Part shown: piece by piece, positions 1 through 8,405 of the stretch
Layout: every line of letters begins with the position of its first letter
Position numbering within the stretch: position 1 is the first letter of the stretch
Source of the DNA: Paraburkholderia sp. UYCP14C
Lineage (GTDB): Bacteria; Pseudomonadota; Gammaproteobacteria; Burkholderiales; Burkholderiaceae
Assembly: GCF_004197395.1 (NCBI RefSeq)
Contig: NZ_SELS01000003.1
Coordinates: 62,001-126,000 of the forward strand
Direction: 5' to 3'
DNA length: 64,000 nucleotides
Notes under the pieces: model-generated
The model's input: the letters and a program-made list of their open reading frames with translations, nothing else
Told to the model about the DNA's origin: nothing
Database searches by the model: none
Made by a program: the position numbers and the translations under genes

Positions 1-800
1 ATGCCGCACAGTGCGCCGAGCCCCGCCGCGAGCGTGAAAGCGAGGCGCCCCGCCTGCGTCGTGCCGATGCCGACGAGCCGCGCGCCGAGCCGGTTCACCG
101 ATGTCGCACGCAACGCCTTGCCGGAGATCGAGCGATCGAAGTACAGATACAGCGCGCCGATCAGCACGACCGCGGTGCCGATCACCCACAGGCTCTGCCC
201 GGAGATCGACAGCGTGCCGATGTTGAACGTCGCATCGGAAAACGCGCTGGTGCGCGAACCTTCCGCCCCGAACATCACGAGGCCGAGACCGACCATCGCG
301 AAGTGCACGGCCACCGCCACGATCAGCAGCAGCAGCGTGGTCGCCTCCGCGATCGGCTCATACGCAAGCCGATAGACGAACGGACCCATCGGAATCACGA
401 TCAGCAGCGTCAGCGCGATCTGCACGATCATCGGCAGCGGCTGCAGGAAGATGCCGCGTGTGAGCGCGTAGACCGCGATCGGAAACAGCAGGTACTTCCC
501 TGCCAGCATAGGCAGCGTGCGCGCCGCATGACGACGCCGTTCCGCGTGCCGCAAGACCCCTGCCGTCTCGACGACGAAGCAGGCTGCGCCCATCGCCATC
601 AACAGCCAGCAGGTGGCCGGAAACTTCTGCGTCTGCAGTGCGGCGAGCGTCAACGCGCCGTACGAAACGAACTCCCCTTGCGGGATGAAAATCACCCGTG
701 TGACGGAGAACACCAGCACTAGCGCAAGCGCGAGCAGCGCGTAGATCGCGCCGGTCGTGATGCCGTCCTGCGCGAGGATCGCCGCAATTGATAGATCCAT
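1..800 (-). CDS. Branched-chain amino acid-type ABC transporter permease LivH (partial, C-terminus beyond window)
   Basis: Inner-membrane permease of a HAAT-family ABC importer. Reading the minus strand from the ATG at 800 gives MDLSIAAILAQDGITTGAIY, followed by hydrophobic segments and LivH-like motifs such as LALALVLVFSVTRVIFIPQGEFVSYG without any stop to the window edge. About 266 residues are visible. It carries an extended, Arg/His-rich cytoplasmic loop after the second membrane segment (around residues 75-90), as in the longer LivH variants. It lies 219 bp downstream of a periplasmic binding protein gene on the same strand, with a strong hairpin between them, so the two probably belong to one transcription unit that continues outside the window. 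The substrate cannot be read from the sequence. Confidence 0.85.
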   Translation of the reverse strand, partial: MDLSIAAILAQDGITTGAIYALLALALVLVFSVTRVIFIPQGEFVSYGALTLAALQTQKFPATCWLLMAMGAACFVVETAGVLRHAERRRHAARTLPMLAGKYLLFPIAVYALTRGIFLQPLPMIVQIALTLLIVIPMGPFVYRLAYEPIAEATTLLLLIVAVAVHFAMVGLGLVMFGAEGSRTSAFSDATFNIGTLSISGQSLWVIGTAVVLIGALYLYFDRSISGKALRATSVNRLGARLVGIGTTQAGRLAFTLAAGLGALCG

Positions 801-897
801 ACTTCCTCGTCCTGAAGCGTCGAAATCGAAAACCGGGAATGAGTCGTGATCGTGTGGCTCGTAGCGGGCCATCGATCTGCAATGCCCGAAAAGACAA

Positions 898-924
898 CCG
901 CCGCGCCGGGACACGGCGCGGCGG
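898..924 (-). terminator. GC-rich hairpin between binding protein and permease (attenuator, partial terminator or mRNA-stabilising stem)
   Basis: A perfect 10-bp stem (CCGCCGCGCC / GGCGCGGCGG) with a 7-nt loop. On the minus strand it is followed by TTGTCTTTTC, a weak U-rich tract. It sits between the stop of the binding protein and the start of the permease in the same direction. Such stems between a binding protein gene and its permease gene usually reduce permease expression relative to the binding protein. Confidence 0.5.
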
Positions 925-1019
925 TCGATGCCATTGTCATCGAACACAATGGCAATGCGGCGTCATGCACCGCAGATTGCGCGAGAGGCGCGTACCGCTA
1001 GTTGTCTTTGTAAATGCTC

Positions 1020-2180
1020 TTAATCGTTCTGCAGCTTCCACTTGCCGTCGACGATCTGCACGATCACGCGCGCGCGCTGATCGAGGCCGTTGTGGTCGTT
1101 CGCGGTGGTGTTCATGATGCCGTGCGATACCGGCAGCTCCTTGATGTTTTCGAGCGCGTTGCGCAGTGCCATACGGAACTCGGGCGTACCCGGCTGTGCG
1201 GTCTTCAGCGCGACCGGAATGGCAGCCTGCAACATCTGGCCGGCATCCCATGCGTGACCGCCGAAGGTCGCGACCGAACCCGCGCCGTACGCCTTCTCAT
1301 AGGCGTTCTTATAGGCTTCCGACGACTTCTTCACCGGGTTCGAATCCGGCAATTGATCGACGACGAGAATCGGACCGGCCGGCAGCAGTTCGCCTTCGCA
1401 ATCCTTGCCGCACACACGCAGGAAATCGTTGTTCGCGACACCGTGCGTCTGATAGATCTTGCCCTTGTAGCCACGCTCCTTCAGCGTCTTGGCCGGCAGC
1501 GCCGACGGCGTGCCCGAGCCCGCGATCAGCACTGCGTCGGGATTCGCGCCCATTGTCTTCAGCACCTGGCCCGTCACCGATGCATCGGTGCGGTTGAAGC
1601 GCTCGTTCGACACGATCTTCAGGTTGTGCGCTTTCGCGGCGGCGTCGAACGTCGTGTTCCAGCTGTCGCCGTATGCGTCCGAGAAACCGATGAAGCCGAC
1701 CGTCTTCACGCCATGGTGCTGCATGTAATCGGCGATCGCGTCGGCCATCAGACTGTCGTTCTGAGGCGGTTTGAACGCCCAGGCGCGCTTCGCATCCATC
1801 GGCTGGATGATCGCGGCCGATGCCGCGAGCGAGATCACCGGTGTCTTGCCCTCAGCGGCCGGATCGAGCATCGCGAGCGAATTCGGCGTGACGGTCGAGC
1901 CGATGATCGCGTCGACGTGGTCTTCGTCGATCAGCTTGCGCGTGTTCTGCACGGCCTTGCTGGTGTCCGACCCGTCATCGAGGATGATGTACTGCACGCT
2001 CTTGCCGCCGATCTCCTTCGGCAGCAATGCGATCGTGTTCTTCTCAGGAATCCCGAGCGACGCGGCCGGCCCCGTCGTCGACAACGTGACGCCGATCTTC
2101 ACCTGCGCGAATGCCGCCCCCGCGCCGCACATCAGTGCCATCGCGATGCCGGTTCGTACCCAATGCCTTGTCTTTTTCAT
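1020..2180 (-). CDS. HAAT-type ABC transporter periplasmic binding protein (paralogue B)
   Basis: Periplasmic solute-binding protein (Peripla_BP_6/LivK-like) feeding a branched-chain-amino-acid-type importer; 386 residues. The start is taken at 2180, giving MKKTRHWVRTGIAMALMCGA, a clear Sec signal peptide with cleavage after AFA. The longer upstream reading lacks signal-peptide logic. The mature protein opens with VKIGVTLSTTGPAASLGIPE and has the conserved IIGSTVTPNSLAM and GFSDAYGDSW segments of the family. Two Cys flanking KD (VCGKDCEG) could form a small disulphide loop, and the neighbouring paralogue has the same feature. It is closely related to the gene just upstream (2598-3764), evidently a tandem duplicate. 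The ligand is unknown. Confidence 0.9.
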   Translation of the reverse strand: MKKTRHWVRTGIAMALMCGAGAAFAQVKIGVTLSTTGPAASLGIPEKNTIALLPKEIGGKSVQYIILDDGSDTSKAVQNTRKLIDEDHVDAIIGSTVTPNSLAMLDPAAEGKTPVISLAASAAIIQPMDAKRAWAFKPPQNDSLMADAIADYMQHHGVKTVGFIGFSDAYGDSWNTTFDAAAKAHNLKIVSNERFNRTDASVTGQVLKTMGANPDAVLIAGSGTPSALPAKTLKERGYKGKIYQTHGVANNDFLRVCGKDCEGELLPAGPILVVDQLPDSNPVKKSSEAYKNAYEKAYGAGSVATFGGHAWDAGQMLQAAIPVALKTAQPGTPEFRMALRNALENIKELPVSHGIMNTTANDHNGLDQRARVIVQIVDGKWKLQND

Positions 2181-2597
2181 TGCGAGTCTCCAAACGCCTT
2201 GAAATGCGCCTATCTGTAAACCGGCTTGCTCGGCCGGGTGTCTGAATCTAGTGAGCGGGTTCAGGTGTGCCAAGCATGGTTTTCCCTGCTCGGCGCGCAT
2301 ACCTTCCCCGCTCTGTTGGGTGCCGCTCCTGCCGCGGTGCGCGAGTGCACATTCACGTCATACGCCGCGTTTCTGTGCCGCGGCTCTGGTCCAACCAGGC
2401 ATTCTTAAACCACTAATATGTTAGTAGCTTGCGTTCTGCATCATCGACGGTCAAGAGAGCATGCGCCAAATGCGGGTTTGTCCTGAAGCCGCGAAACCAC
2501 ACTTTTGCGCGCTGCAGAGACCTCGCACGGGCAATAAAAAAGACGCGTCAACCGCACGCGTCTTTTTCGATGAGATCCCGTGGCGCAGAGCCTTCGC
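2181..2597. other. Intergenic region between tandem binding protein genes
   Basis: No convincing gene. It contains the leader and promoter region of the downstream binding protein (start at 2180) and, at the other end, an intrinsic terminator of the upstream paralogue at 2537-2567. The presence of that terminator suggests that the two paralogues can be transcribed separately. An AT-rich patch at about 2400-2425 (TTAAACCACTAATATGTTAG) may hold promoter elements, but I cannot assign a clear -35/-10 pair. Confidence 0.5.
2537..2567 (-). terminator. Intrinsic terminator after binding protein gene
   Basis: Inverted repeat AAAAAGACGCGT (2537-2548) / ACGCGTCTTTTT (2556-2567) with a 7-nt loop. It lies 30 bp after the stop of the binding protein gene on the minus strand, and the A-run on the left becomes the U-tract. 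The symmetrical A/T flanks could allow function in both directions. Confidence 0.8.
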
Positions 2598-3764
2598 TCA
2601 GTCGCCGGCGAGCTTCCACTTGCCGTCGACGATCTGCACCATCACGCGCGCCCGCTGATCGAGACCCGCGTGGTCGTTCGCGCTAATGTTGAAGATGCCG
2701 TGCGACGCGGGCAGATCTTTCGTGCCTTCGAGCGCGGCACGCAGCGCCTCGCGGAATGCCGGTGTGCCGGGCTGCCCCTTCTTCAACGCGAGCGGGATCG
2801 CATGTTGCAGCAGCAGACCCGCGTCCCAGGCGTGACCGCCGAACGTCGACACCGATCCTGCGCCATACGCCGTTTCATACGCGTGCTTATAGGCGAGCGC
2901 GCTCTTCTTGACCGGATTCGCCTCGGGCAATTGCTCGGCGACCAGCAGCGGGCCGGCGGGCAGCCACGTGCCTTCGCAATCCTTGCCGCACACGCGCAGG
3001 AAGTCGTTGTTCGCGACGCCGTGCGTCTGATAGTACTTGCCCCTGTAACCGCGTTCCTTCAGCGTTTTCTGCGGCAGCGCGGCCGGCGTGCCCGCACCGG
3101 CGATCAGTACCGCGTCCGGATTCTGCGACATCATCTTCAGCACCTGGCCTGTGACCGACGCGTCGTTGCGCGCGAAGCGCTCGTTCGCGACGATCTTGAT
3201 CTTGGCGAGGTCGGCGGCTTTGCCGAATTCCTTGAACCAGCTCTCGCCGTACGCGTCGGAAAACCCGATGAACGCGACCGCTTTCACGCCGTGATTGGCC
3301 ATGTGCTGCGCGATCGCCGTAGCCATCAGAATGTCGTTTTGCGGCGTCTTGAAGACCCATGCGCGCTTCGCGTCCATCGGCTCGACGATGCCCGCGGCCG
3401 CGGCCAGCGAGATCATCGGCGTGGAAGTTTCGGCGGCGACGTCGATCATGGCGAGCGAGTTCGGCACGACGGTCGAGCCGATCAGTGCATCGACGTGATC
3501 TTCGCTAGTGAGCTTGCGAGCGTTCTTGACCGCCTGGGTGGAATCGGTTGCGTCGTCGAGGACGATGTAGTCGATTTTCTGGCCCGCTACTTCTTTTGGC
3601 AGAAGCGCAATCGTGTTCTTTTCCGGAATGCCGAGCGATGCGGCCGGACCTGTTGCCGACACGGTGACGCCGATTTTGACGTCCGCGAATGCAGGGTCGC
3701 TCCATGCGGCCGAAACCCCGGTGGCGACCAATGCCGCGCTGATCCAACGCAATGCCGACTTCAT
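2598..3764 (-). CDS. HAAT-type ABC transporter periplasmic binding protein (paralogue A)
   Basis: Periplasmic binding protein of the LivK/Peripla_BP_6 family, 388 residues. A Sec signal peptide (MKSALRWISAALVATGVSAA, cleavage near FA-DVKIG) is followed by the same fold and landmarks as the downstream paralogue: TGPAASLGIPEKNTIALLPKE, IGSTVVPNSLAM, GFSDAYGESW and VCGKDCEG. By eye about two thirds of positions match between the two proteins. The promoter should lie in the 555-bp gap upstream, and a terminator follows the gene. Two adjacent binding proteins serving one permease set would broaden the ligand range of the importer. That is inference, and no substrate can be named. Confidence 0.9.
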   Translation of the reverse strand: MKSALRWISAALVATGVSAAWSDPAFADVKIGVTVSATGPAASLGIPEKNTIALLPKEVAGQKIDYIVLDDATDSTQAVKNARKLTSEDHVDALIGSTVVPNSLAMIDVAAETSTPMISLAAAAGIVEPMDAKRAWVFKTPQNDILMATAIAQHMANHGVKAVAFIGFSDAYGESWFKEFGKAADLAKIKIVANERFARNDASVTGQVLKMMSQNPDAVLIAGAGTPAALPQKTLKERGYRGKYYQTHGVANNDFLRVCGKDCEGTWLPAGPLLVAEQLPEANPVKKSALAYKHAYETAYGAGSVSTFGGHAWDAGLLLQHAIPLALKKGQPGTPAFREALRAALEGTKDLPASHGIFNISANDHAGLDQRARVMVQIVDGKWKLAGD

Positions 3765-4319
3765 CCTGCTCCTCTATTAACCCCGTTATTCAATTGCAAT
3801 TAAATCCACGGATTCAATTGCCAACCCAGTGGTCGGTGAATAGTGAGTTTAGCGGACGCAAGCGCCGTGCTGCAAGCGTTTCGAAGGCTTGCGACGTTTA
3901 CATCCAGCGGCTTCCGAGGAATAAAAAATGGCGCGCGAAATAGCCGAGATATTGAGTCGAGGAAGATCAAAAATACAAATAAAAAAGCGCTGTTGGATAT
4001 CAATCCAACAGCGCTTTCTTCTGGGCACTGAGTGCCTCAATTGTCTCCTCGTTCTCCACCTGCAAATTCGTGGTGCATCAGAACTGCATGAAGATTAAAC
4101 GACCACCTAAGCAGTAACAACTAGCAATTACCCTAGTGGTGCACCGCGGCACCGAATTGGGGCGCATTGGGCGGATTTCGTCGCACAGGTTGCCACAGGT
4201 TCGCTCGAGCCTCCGATCCAGCGGACCTTCGGCGCGACCCGCAATTGAATCGGAGCCCGAAGCATTTGCGTATCGCACTGCATCAAGCGGCGGCCGCGCG
4301 CGACATTAATCCGACAATC
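3765..4319. other. Intergenic region between the two liv-type units
   Basis: 555 bp with no supported gene. It is distinctly AT-richer than its surroundings at 3780-4020. It contains the putative promoter area of the binding protein starting at 3764 and a strong intrinsic terminator at 3984-4017 for the livM-ending operon. The short reading frames present have no database-like features that I recognise and no Shine-Dalgarno sequences. Confidence 0.5.
3984..4017 (-). terminator. Strong intrinsic terminator of the livGF-K-HM operon
   Basis: A perfect 15-bp inverted repeat, AAAGCGCTGTTGGAT / ATCCAACAGCGCTTT, with a 4-nt loop (ATCA). The six As on its left give a U-tract on the minus strand. It lies about 300 bp beyond the livM stop, so the operon may have a long 3' untranslated region. 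TTTCTT on the right side would also support termination in the plus direction. Confidence 0.85.
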
Positions 4320-5294
4320 TCAAGCCCGCAACGGCCGCACCCGCGCGACGATCTCACCGACGATGCCGCGCCGGAAAGCCAGCACACACGCGATGAAAAT
4401 CAGCCCCGTGACGATCGTCACCGATTCGCCGAGCGAGCGGAACCAGTCGATGCCGGTCATCGACGCGAGCGCCGAGCCGATATCGCCGAGCCTGTCTTCG
4501 AGCGACACGATCAGCGCGGCGCCGAGCAACGGCCCGAACAGCGTGCCCATACCGCCCACCAGCGTCATCAGGATCACGAGGCCGGACATTGTCCAATAGG
4601 CGTCGCTCAACGTTTCGAAGCCTTGCACCAGCACCTTCAGCGAACCCGCCAGACCCGCGATGCCGGCCGACAGGATGAATGCGAGCAGCTTGAAACGGTC
4701 GGTGTCATAGCCGAGCGACACCGCGCGCGGCTCGTTTTCCTTGATCGCGATGAGCACCTGCCCGAACGGCGAATGCACGATGCGTACGATCAGCAGGAAC
4801 GCCGCGACGATCACCGCGAGCACGACGAAATACAGCGCGACATCCGACGACAGACTCAGCAGGCCGAACAGATTCCCGCGCGGAACGCCTTGCAGGCCGT
4901 CCTCACCGTGCGTGAACGGCGCCTGCAGGAACACGAAGTAGACCATCTGCGCGAGCGCGAGCGTCACCATCGCGAAGTAGATGCCCTGACGGCGAATCGC
5001 GAAGAAGCCGACCACGAGCCCAAGCAGCGTCGCCGCCGCGGTGCCGCTCAGCACGCCGAGCTCCGGCGAAAAGCCGAGCGTCTGCATCGCATAGCCGGTC
5101 ACGTAGCCGGCCGACGCGAGAAACATCGCGTGACCAAAGGACAGCAGGCCCGTATAGCCGATCAGCAGATTGAAGGCGGCCGCGAACAGCGCGAAGCACA
5201 GCACCTTCATCACGAAGAGCGGATAGATGCCGAGCACCGGCACCGCGAGCAGCACGATCAGCAGCAGACCGTAGAGCACTTTTCTCTGCATCAT
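4320..5294 (-). CDS. livM: HAAT-family ABC transporter permease LivM
   Basis: Second inner-membrane permease of the branched-chain-amino-acid-type importer, 324 residues. The start at 5294 (MMQRKVLYGLLLIVLLAVPV) overlaps the TGA of livH in an ATGA arrangement, indicating translational coupling. A longer open frame running back through livH is just an artefact of frame openness. Family landmarks are LCFALFAAAFNLLIGYTGLLSFGHAMF near the N-terminus and the cytoplasmic LivM loop around KENEPRAVSLGYDTDRFKL. It has about eight to ten hydrophobic segments. It is the last gene of the operon, followed by a far-downstream terminator. Confidence 0.92.
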   Translation of the reverse strand: MMQRKVLYGLLLIVLLAVPVLGIYPLFVMKVLCFALFAAAFNLLIGYTGLLSFGHAMFLASAGYVTGYAMQTLGFSPELGVLSGTAAATLLGLVVGFFAIRRQGIYFAMVTLALAQMVYFVFLQAPFTHGEDGLQGVPRGNLFGLLSLSSDVALYFVVLAVIVAAFLLIVRIVHSPFGQVLIAIKENEPRAVSLGYDTDRFKLLAFILSAGIAGLAGSLKVLVQGFETLSDAYWTMSGLVILMTLVGGMGTLFGPLLGAALIVSLEDRLGDIGSALASMTGIDWFRSLGESVTIVTGLIFIACVLAFRRGIVGEIVARVRPLRA

Positions 5295-6175
5295 TTTTCC
5301 CTGCCGAAAAGACCCGCCGGACGCACGAGCAGCACGAGCGCCATGATCACGAAGACGACGGTCGACGACGCTTCGGGGTAGTACACACGCGTGAGTCCTT
5401 CGACTACGCCGAGCATCAGGCCGGTCAGAATCGAGCCCATGATCGAGCCCATGCCGCCGATCACGACCACTGCGAACACGGTAATGATCATCGACTGGCC
5501 CATTAGCGGCGAGACCTGGATCACCGGCGCCGCGAGCACACCGGCAAACGCCGCGAGCGCGACGCCGAAGCCATAGGTCAGCGTGATCATCAGCGGCACG
5601 TTGACGCCGAACGCCTCGACGAGCTTCGGGTTCTCGGTGCCCGCGCGCAGATACGCGCCAAGCCGCGTCTTCTCGATCACGAACCATGTCGCAAAGCACA
5701 CGACCAGCGACGCGACGACCACCCATGCGCGATAGTTCGGCAGATACATGAAGCCGAGATTGGTCGCGCCCGACAGCGCCGACGGCACGTCGTACGGCTG
5801 CCCCGACGAACCGTAGATCGAATGGAACACGCCTTCGATCACGAGCGTGAGGCCAAACGTCAGCAACAGGCCATACAGATGATCGAGCTTGTAAAGCCAG
5901 CGCAGCATCGAGCGCTCGATCGCAACGCCGACGAGCCCGACGACCAGCGGCGCGAGCACGAGCATCACCCAGTACGGCAGATTGAAATACGACAGCCCCA
6001 TCCACGCGAGCATCGCGCCGAGCATGAACAGCGCGCCGTGCGCGAAGTTGATCACGTTGAGCAAGCCGAAAATCACAGCCAGCCCGAGGCTCAGAATCGC
6101 GTAGAACGAGCCGTTCACGAGCCCGAGCAGAAGCTGGCTCAGCATCGCCGGCAGCGGAACGCCAAAGATGTCCAT
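5291..6175 (-). CDS. livH: HAAT-family ABC transporter permease LivH
   Basis: Inner-membrane permease, 294 residues. It begins MDIFGVPLPAMLSQLLLGLV and contains the diagnostic LivH string LGLAVIFGLLNVINFAHGALFMLGA at about residues 30-55. The later segment AFGVNVPLMITLTYGFGVALAA corresponds to the EAA-like coupling loop that contacts the ATPases. It overlaps livM by 4 bp. It is preceded by the binding protein gene, with a 194-bp gap, and pairs with LivM to form the translocation pore. Confidence 0.93.
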   Translation of the reverse strand: MDIFGVPLPAMLSQLLLGLVNGSFYAILSLGLAVIFGLLNVINFAHGALFMLGAMLAWMGLSYFNLPYWVMLVLAPLVVGLVGVAIERSMLRWLYKLDHLYGLLLTFGLTLVIEGVFHSIYGSSGQPYDVPSALSGATNLGFMYLPNYRAWVVVASLVVCFATWFVIEKTRLGAYLRAGTENPKLVEAFGVNVPLMITLTYGFGVALAAFAGVLAAPVIQVSPLMGQSMIITVFAVVVIGGMGSIMGSILTGLMLGVVEGLTRVYYPEASSTVVFVIMALVLLVRPAGLFGREK

Positions 6176-6369
6176 TGAAGCCCTTAGCTCTTCAAGCCAT
6201 CGTCAAGGTGAGAAACGGTGACGCACGATCCGGCCGGCACGCGACGAGCGGCGAATCTGCCCATCGCGTGCGGCATCCGAAACGGTTACCCGCCGGCGCG
6301 TGCCCATGCACCGCCGACGGTTCTCTCAGGTCTGCGCGGTCCTCGACCGCATCCTGCTCCCGTTCGCGC

Positions 6370-7584
6370 TTACTTCCACAGCGCGCAGCGGGTCTGCGCC
6401 TTGGTCGTGAAGGCCTGATCGCCCGGAATCGTCGCCATGATCTTGTAGTAGTCCCACGGCTCCTTCGATTCGGCCGGCGTCTTCACCTGCATCAGGTACA
6501 TGTCGTGGATCATGCTGCCGTCCTGACGGATGTAGCCCTTCGCGTAGAAGTCGTCGATCCTGGTCTTGCGCAGCTGCGCCATCACCTTGTCCGGATCGGT
6601 CGAGCCTACCGCCTGCACCGCCTTCAGATAGTTCATCGTCGCCGAGTAGTCGGCAGCCTGCAGGCTCGACGGCATCTTCTTCATCTTCTCGAAGTAGCGC
6701 TGCGACCACTTGCGGGTGTCGGCATCCTTGTTCCAGTACCAGCTGTCGGTCAGCACCAGACCTTGCGTCGTTTCCAGCCCGAGGCTATGCACGTCGTCGA
6801 TGAACATCAGCAGCGCGGCGAGCTTCATCGTCTTCGTGATGCCGAATTCCTTCGAGGCCTTGATCGCGTTGATCGTGTCGCCGCCCGCGTTCGCGAGACC
6901 GAGGATCTGCGCCTTCGATGCCTGCGCCTGCAGCAGGAACGACGAGAAGTCCGACGCCGACAGCGGATGACGCACCGCGCCGAGCACCTGGCCACCGTTC
7001 GCCTTCACGACGTCCGAGGTCGCTTTTTCGAGCGCCTTGCCGAACGCGTAGTCTGCCGTCAGGAAGTACCACGTCTTGCCACCCTGCTTCGTCACCGCCG
7101 AGCCCGTGCCGTTCGCGAGCGCGGTCGTGTCATATGCGTAGTGGATCGTGTACGGCGTGCATTGCTCGTTGGTCAGCGTATCGGCGCCGGCGCCGACGTT
7201 GATGTAGACCTTGTGCTTCTCGCCCGCGACGGTGTTCATCGCAAGACCGGTCGCCGAGTTCGTGCCGCCGATCAGCATGTCGGCACCGTCGCGGTCGAAC
7301 CATTCGCGTGCGCGCGACGCCGCGATGTCCGCCTTGTTCTGGTGATCCGCGTACAGCACCGTGATCGGCTTGCCGTTGACCTTGCCGCCGAAGTCGGCGA
7401 CCGCCATCCGGATCGCTTCAAGTCCGCCCGGCCCGTCGATATCCGCGTACAGTCCCGACAAATCCGTGATGAAGCCGATCTTCACGGCATCGTCGGCCGC
7501 TTGCGCGCTGCCCAGCGTCAGTGCGGCGCCGGCGGCGACCGCGAAACAGAGCGAGGCAATTCGCGCGAGTGGATTCTTTTTCAT
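6370..7584 (-). CDS. HAAT-type ABC transporter periplasmic binding protein
   Basis: Periplasmic binding protein (Peripla_BP_6), 404 residues, encoded inside the livGF-HM operon and therefore its cognate receptor. A signal peptide (MKKNPLARIASLCFAVAAGA, cleavage after AQA) precedes the mature start DDAVKIGFITDLSGLYADID. The segments VNGKPITVLYADHQNKADIAA and DMLIGGTNSATGLA are typical of LivK-like proteins with broader substrates (amino acids, aromatic acids or amides). Its sequence is clearly different from the tandem pair at 1-3.8 kb. The Shine-Dalgarno sequence AGGAGACA (minus strand, 7588-7595) is fully complementary to the repeat of the predicted sRNA at 54.4 kb. Confidence 0.92.
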   Translation of the reverse strand: MKKNPLARIASLCFAVAAGAALTLGSAQAADDAVKIGFITDLSGLYADIDGPGGLEAIRMAVADFGGKVNGKPITVLYADHQNKADIAASRAREWFDRDGADMLIGGTNSATGLAMNTVAGEKHKVYINVGAGADTLTNEQCTPYTIHYAYDTTALANGTGSAVTKQGGKTWYFLTADYAFGKALEKATSDVVKANGGQVLGAVRHPLSASDFSSFLLQAQASKAQILGLANAGGDTINAIKASKEFGITKTMKLAALLMFIDDVHSLGLETTQGLVLTDSWYWNKDADTRKWSQRYFEKMKKMPSSLQAADYSATMNYLKAVQAVGSTDPDKVMAQLRKTRIDDFYAKGYIRQDGSMIHDMYLMQVKTPAESKEPWDYYKIMATIPGDQAFTTKAQTRCALWK

Positions 7585-7646
7585 GCGTGTCTCCTGGTTC
7601 TTCGCTTGTGGTTATCAGAGGCAGTCGGGCGCGAAAGAGTCCGTGT

Positions 7647-8405
7647 CTATACGCCCAGTAGGTCGTGCAGCACCGGCATCTTGCCTTCGAGCTCGCCGGC
7701 CCCGAAATGCTCGACGATCATGCCGTGCTCCATCACATAGAAACGGTCCGCGAGCGGCGCGGCGAAGCGGAAGTTCTGCTCGACCATCACGATCGTATAG
7801 CCGCGCGATTTCAGCGTGATGATCATGCGTGCGAGCGACTGAACGATCACGGGCGCGAGCCCCTCCGAAATCTCGTCGAGCAGCAGCAGATTCGCGCCGG
7901 TGCGCAGAATCCGCGCGACCGCGAGCATCTGCTGCTCGCCGCCGGACAGCCGCGTGCCCTGGCTCATGCGCCGCTCCTGCAGATTCGGGAACATCGCGTA
8001 GATTTCCTCGAGCGACATCATATGCGCCTTGTCGCCGACGGTCGGCGGCAGCAGCAGATTTTCCTCGCACGACAGGCTCGAAAAAATGCCGCGCTCTTCC
8101 GGGCAATAGCCGATGCCGCAATGCGCGATGCGATGCGTGGGCAGGCCGACCGTCTCGCGTCCGTCGATGCGAATCGAGCCGGTACGGCGGCCCGTCAGAC
8201 CCATGATCGCGCGCAGCGTCGTGGTGCGGCCCGCGCCATTGCGTCCGAGCAGGGTCACGACCTCGCCGCGGCCGACCGACAGATCGACGCCGTGCAGAAT
8301 GTGGGATTCCCCGTACCAGGCTTGCAGTCCCGCGATTTCCAGCGCGGGTACGCCGCTTTTCGTTTCGTTCGCTTCGAGGCCTTCGCGCTCGACCGTCGTA
8401 TTCAT
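7647..8405 (-). CDS. livF: HAAT-family ABC transporter ATP-binding protein LivF, Walker A Lys replaced by Arg
   Basis: Cytoplasmic ATPase subunit, 252 residues, with a start overlapping the livG stop (ATGA). LivF landmarks are LQAWYGESHILHGVDL, signature LSGGEQQMLAVARIL, Walker B LLLLDEISEGLAP and VEQNF. The P-loop reads GRNGAGRTTT instead of GRNGAGKTTT, so the nucleotide-binding Lys is Arg60 (codon CGC at 8226-8228). The other nucleotide-binding site of the LivG/LivF dimer is canonical. I believe Arg occurs at this position in some other Burkholderiales LivF-like proteins, so this may be a lineage variant, not a dead enzyme. The N-terminal ~20 residues are a non-conserved extension. Confidence 0.92.
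   Translation of the reverse strand: MNTTVEREGLEANETKSGVPALEIAGLQAWYGESHILHGVDLSVGRGEVVTLLGRNGAGRTTTLRAIMGLTGRRTGSIRIDGRETVGLPTHRIAHCGIGYCPEERGIFSSLSCEENLLLPPTVGDKAHMMSLEEIYAMFPNLQERRMSQGTRLSGGEQQMLAVARILRTGANLLLLDEISEGLAPVIVQSLARMIITLKSRGYTIVMVEQNFRFAAPLADRFYVMEHGMIVEHFGAGELEGKMPVLHDLLGV

Noticed and set aside
4320-6005. A long open frame that looks like a 561-residue LivH-LivM fusion
   Set aside because: The N-terminal half is out of frame with livH and reads as Arg-rich nonsense. The true livM start at 5294 overlaps the livH stop.
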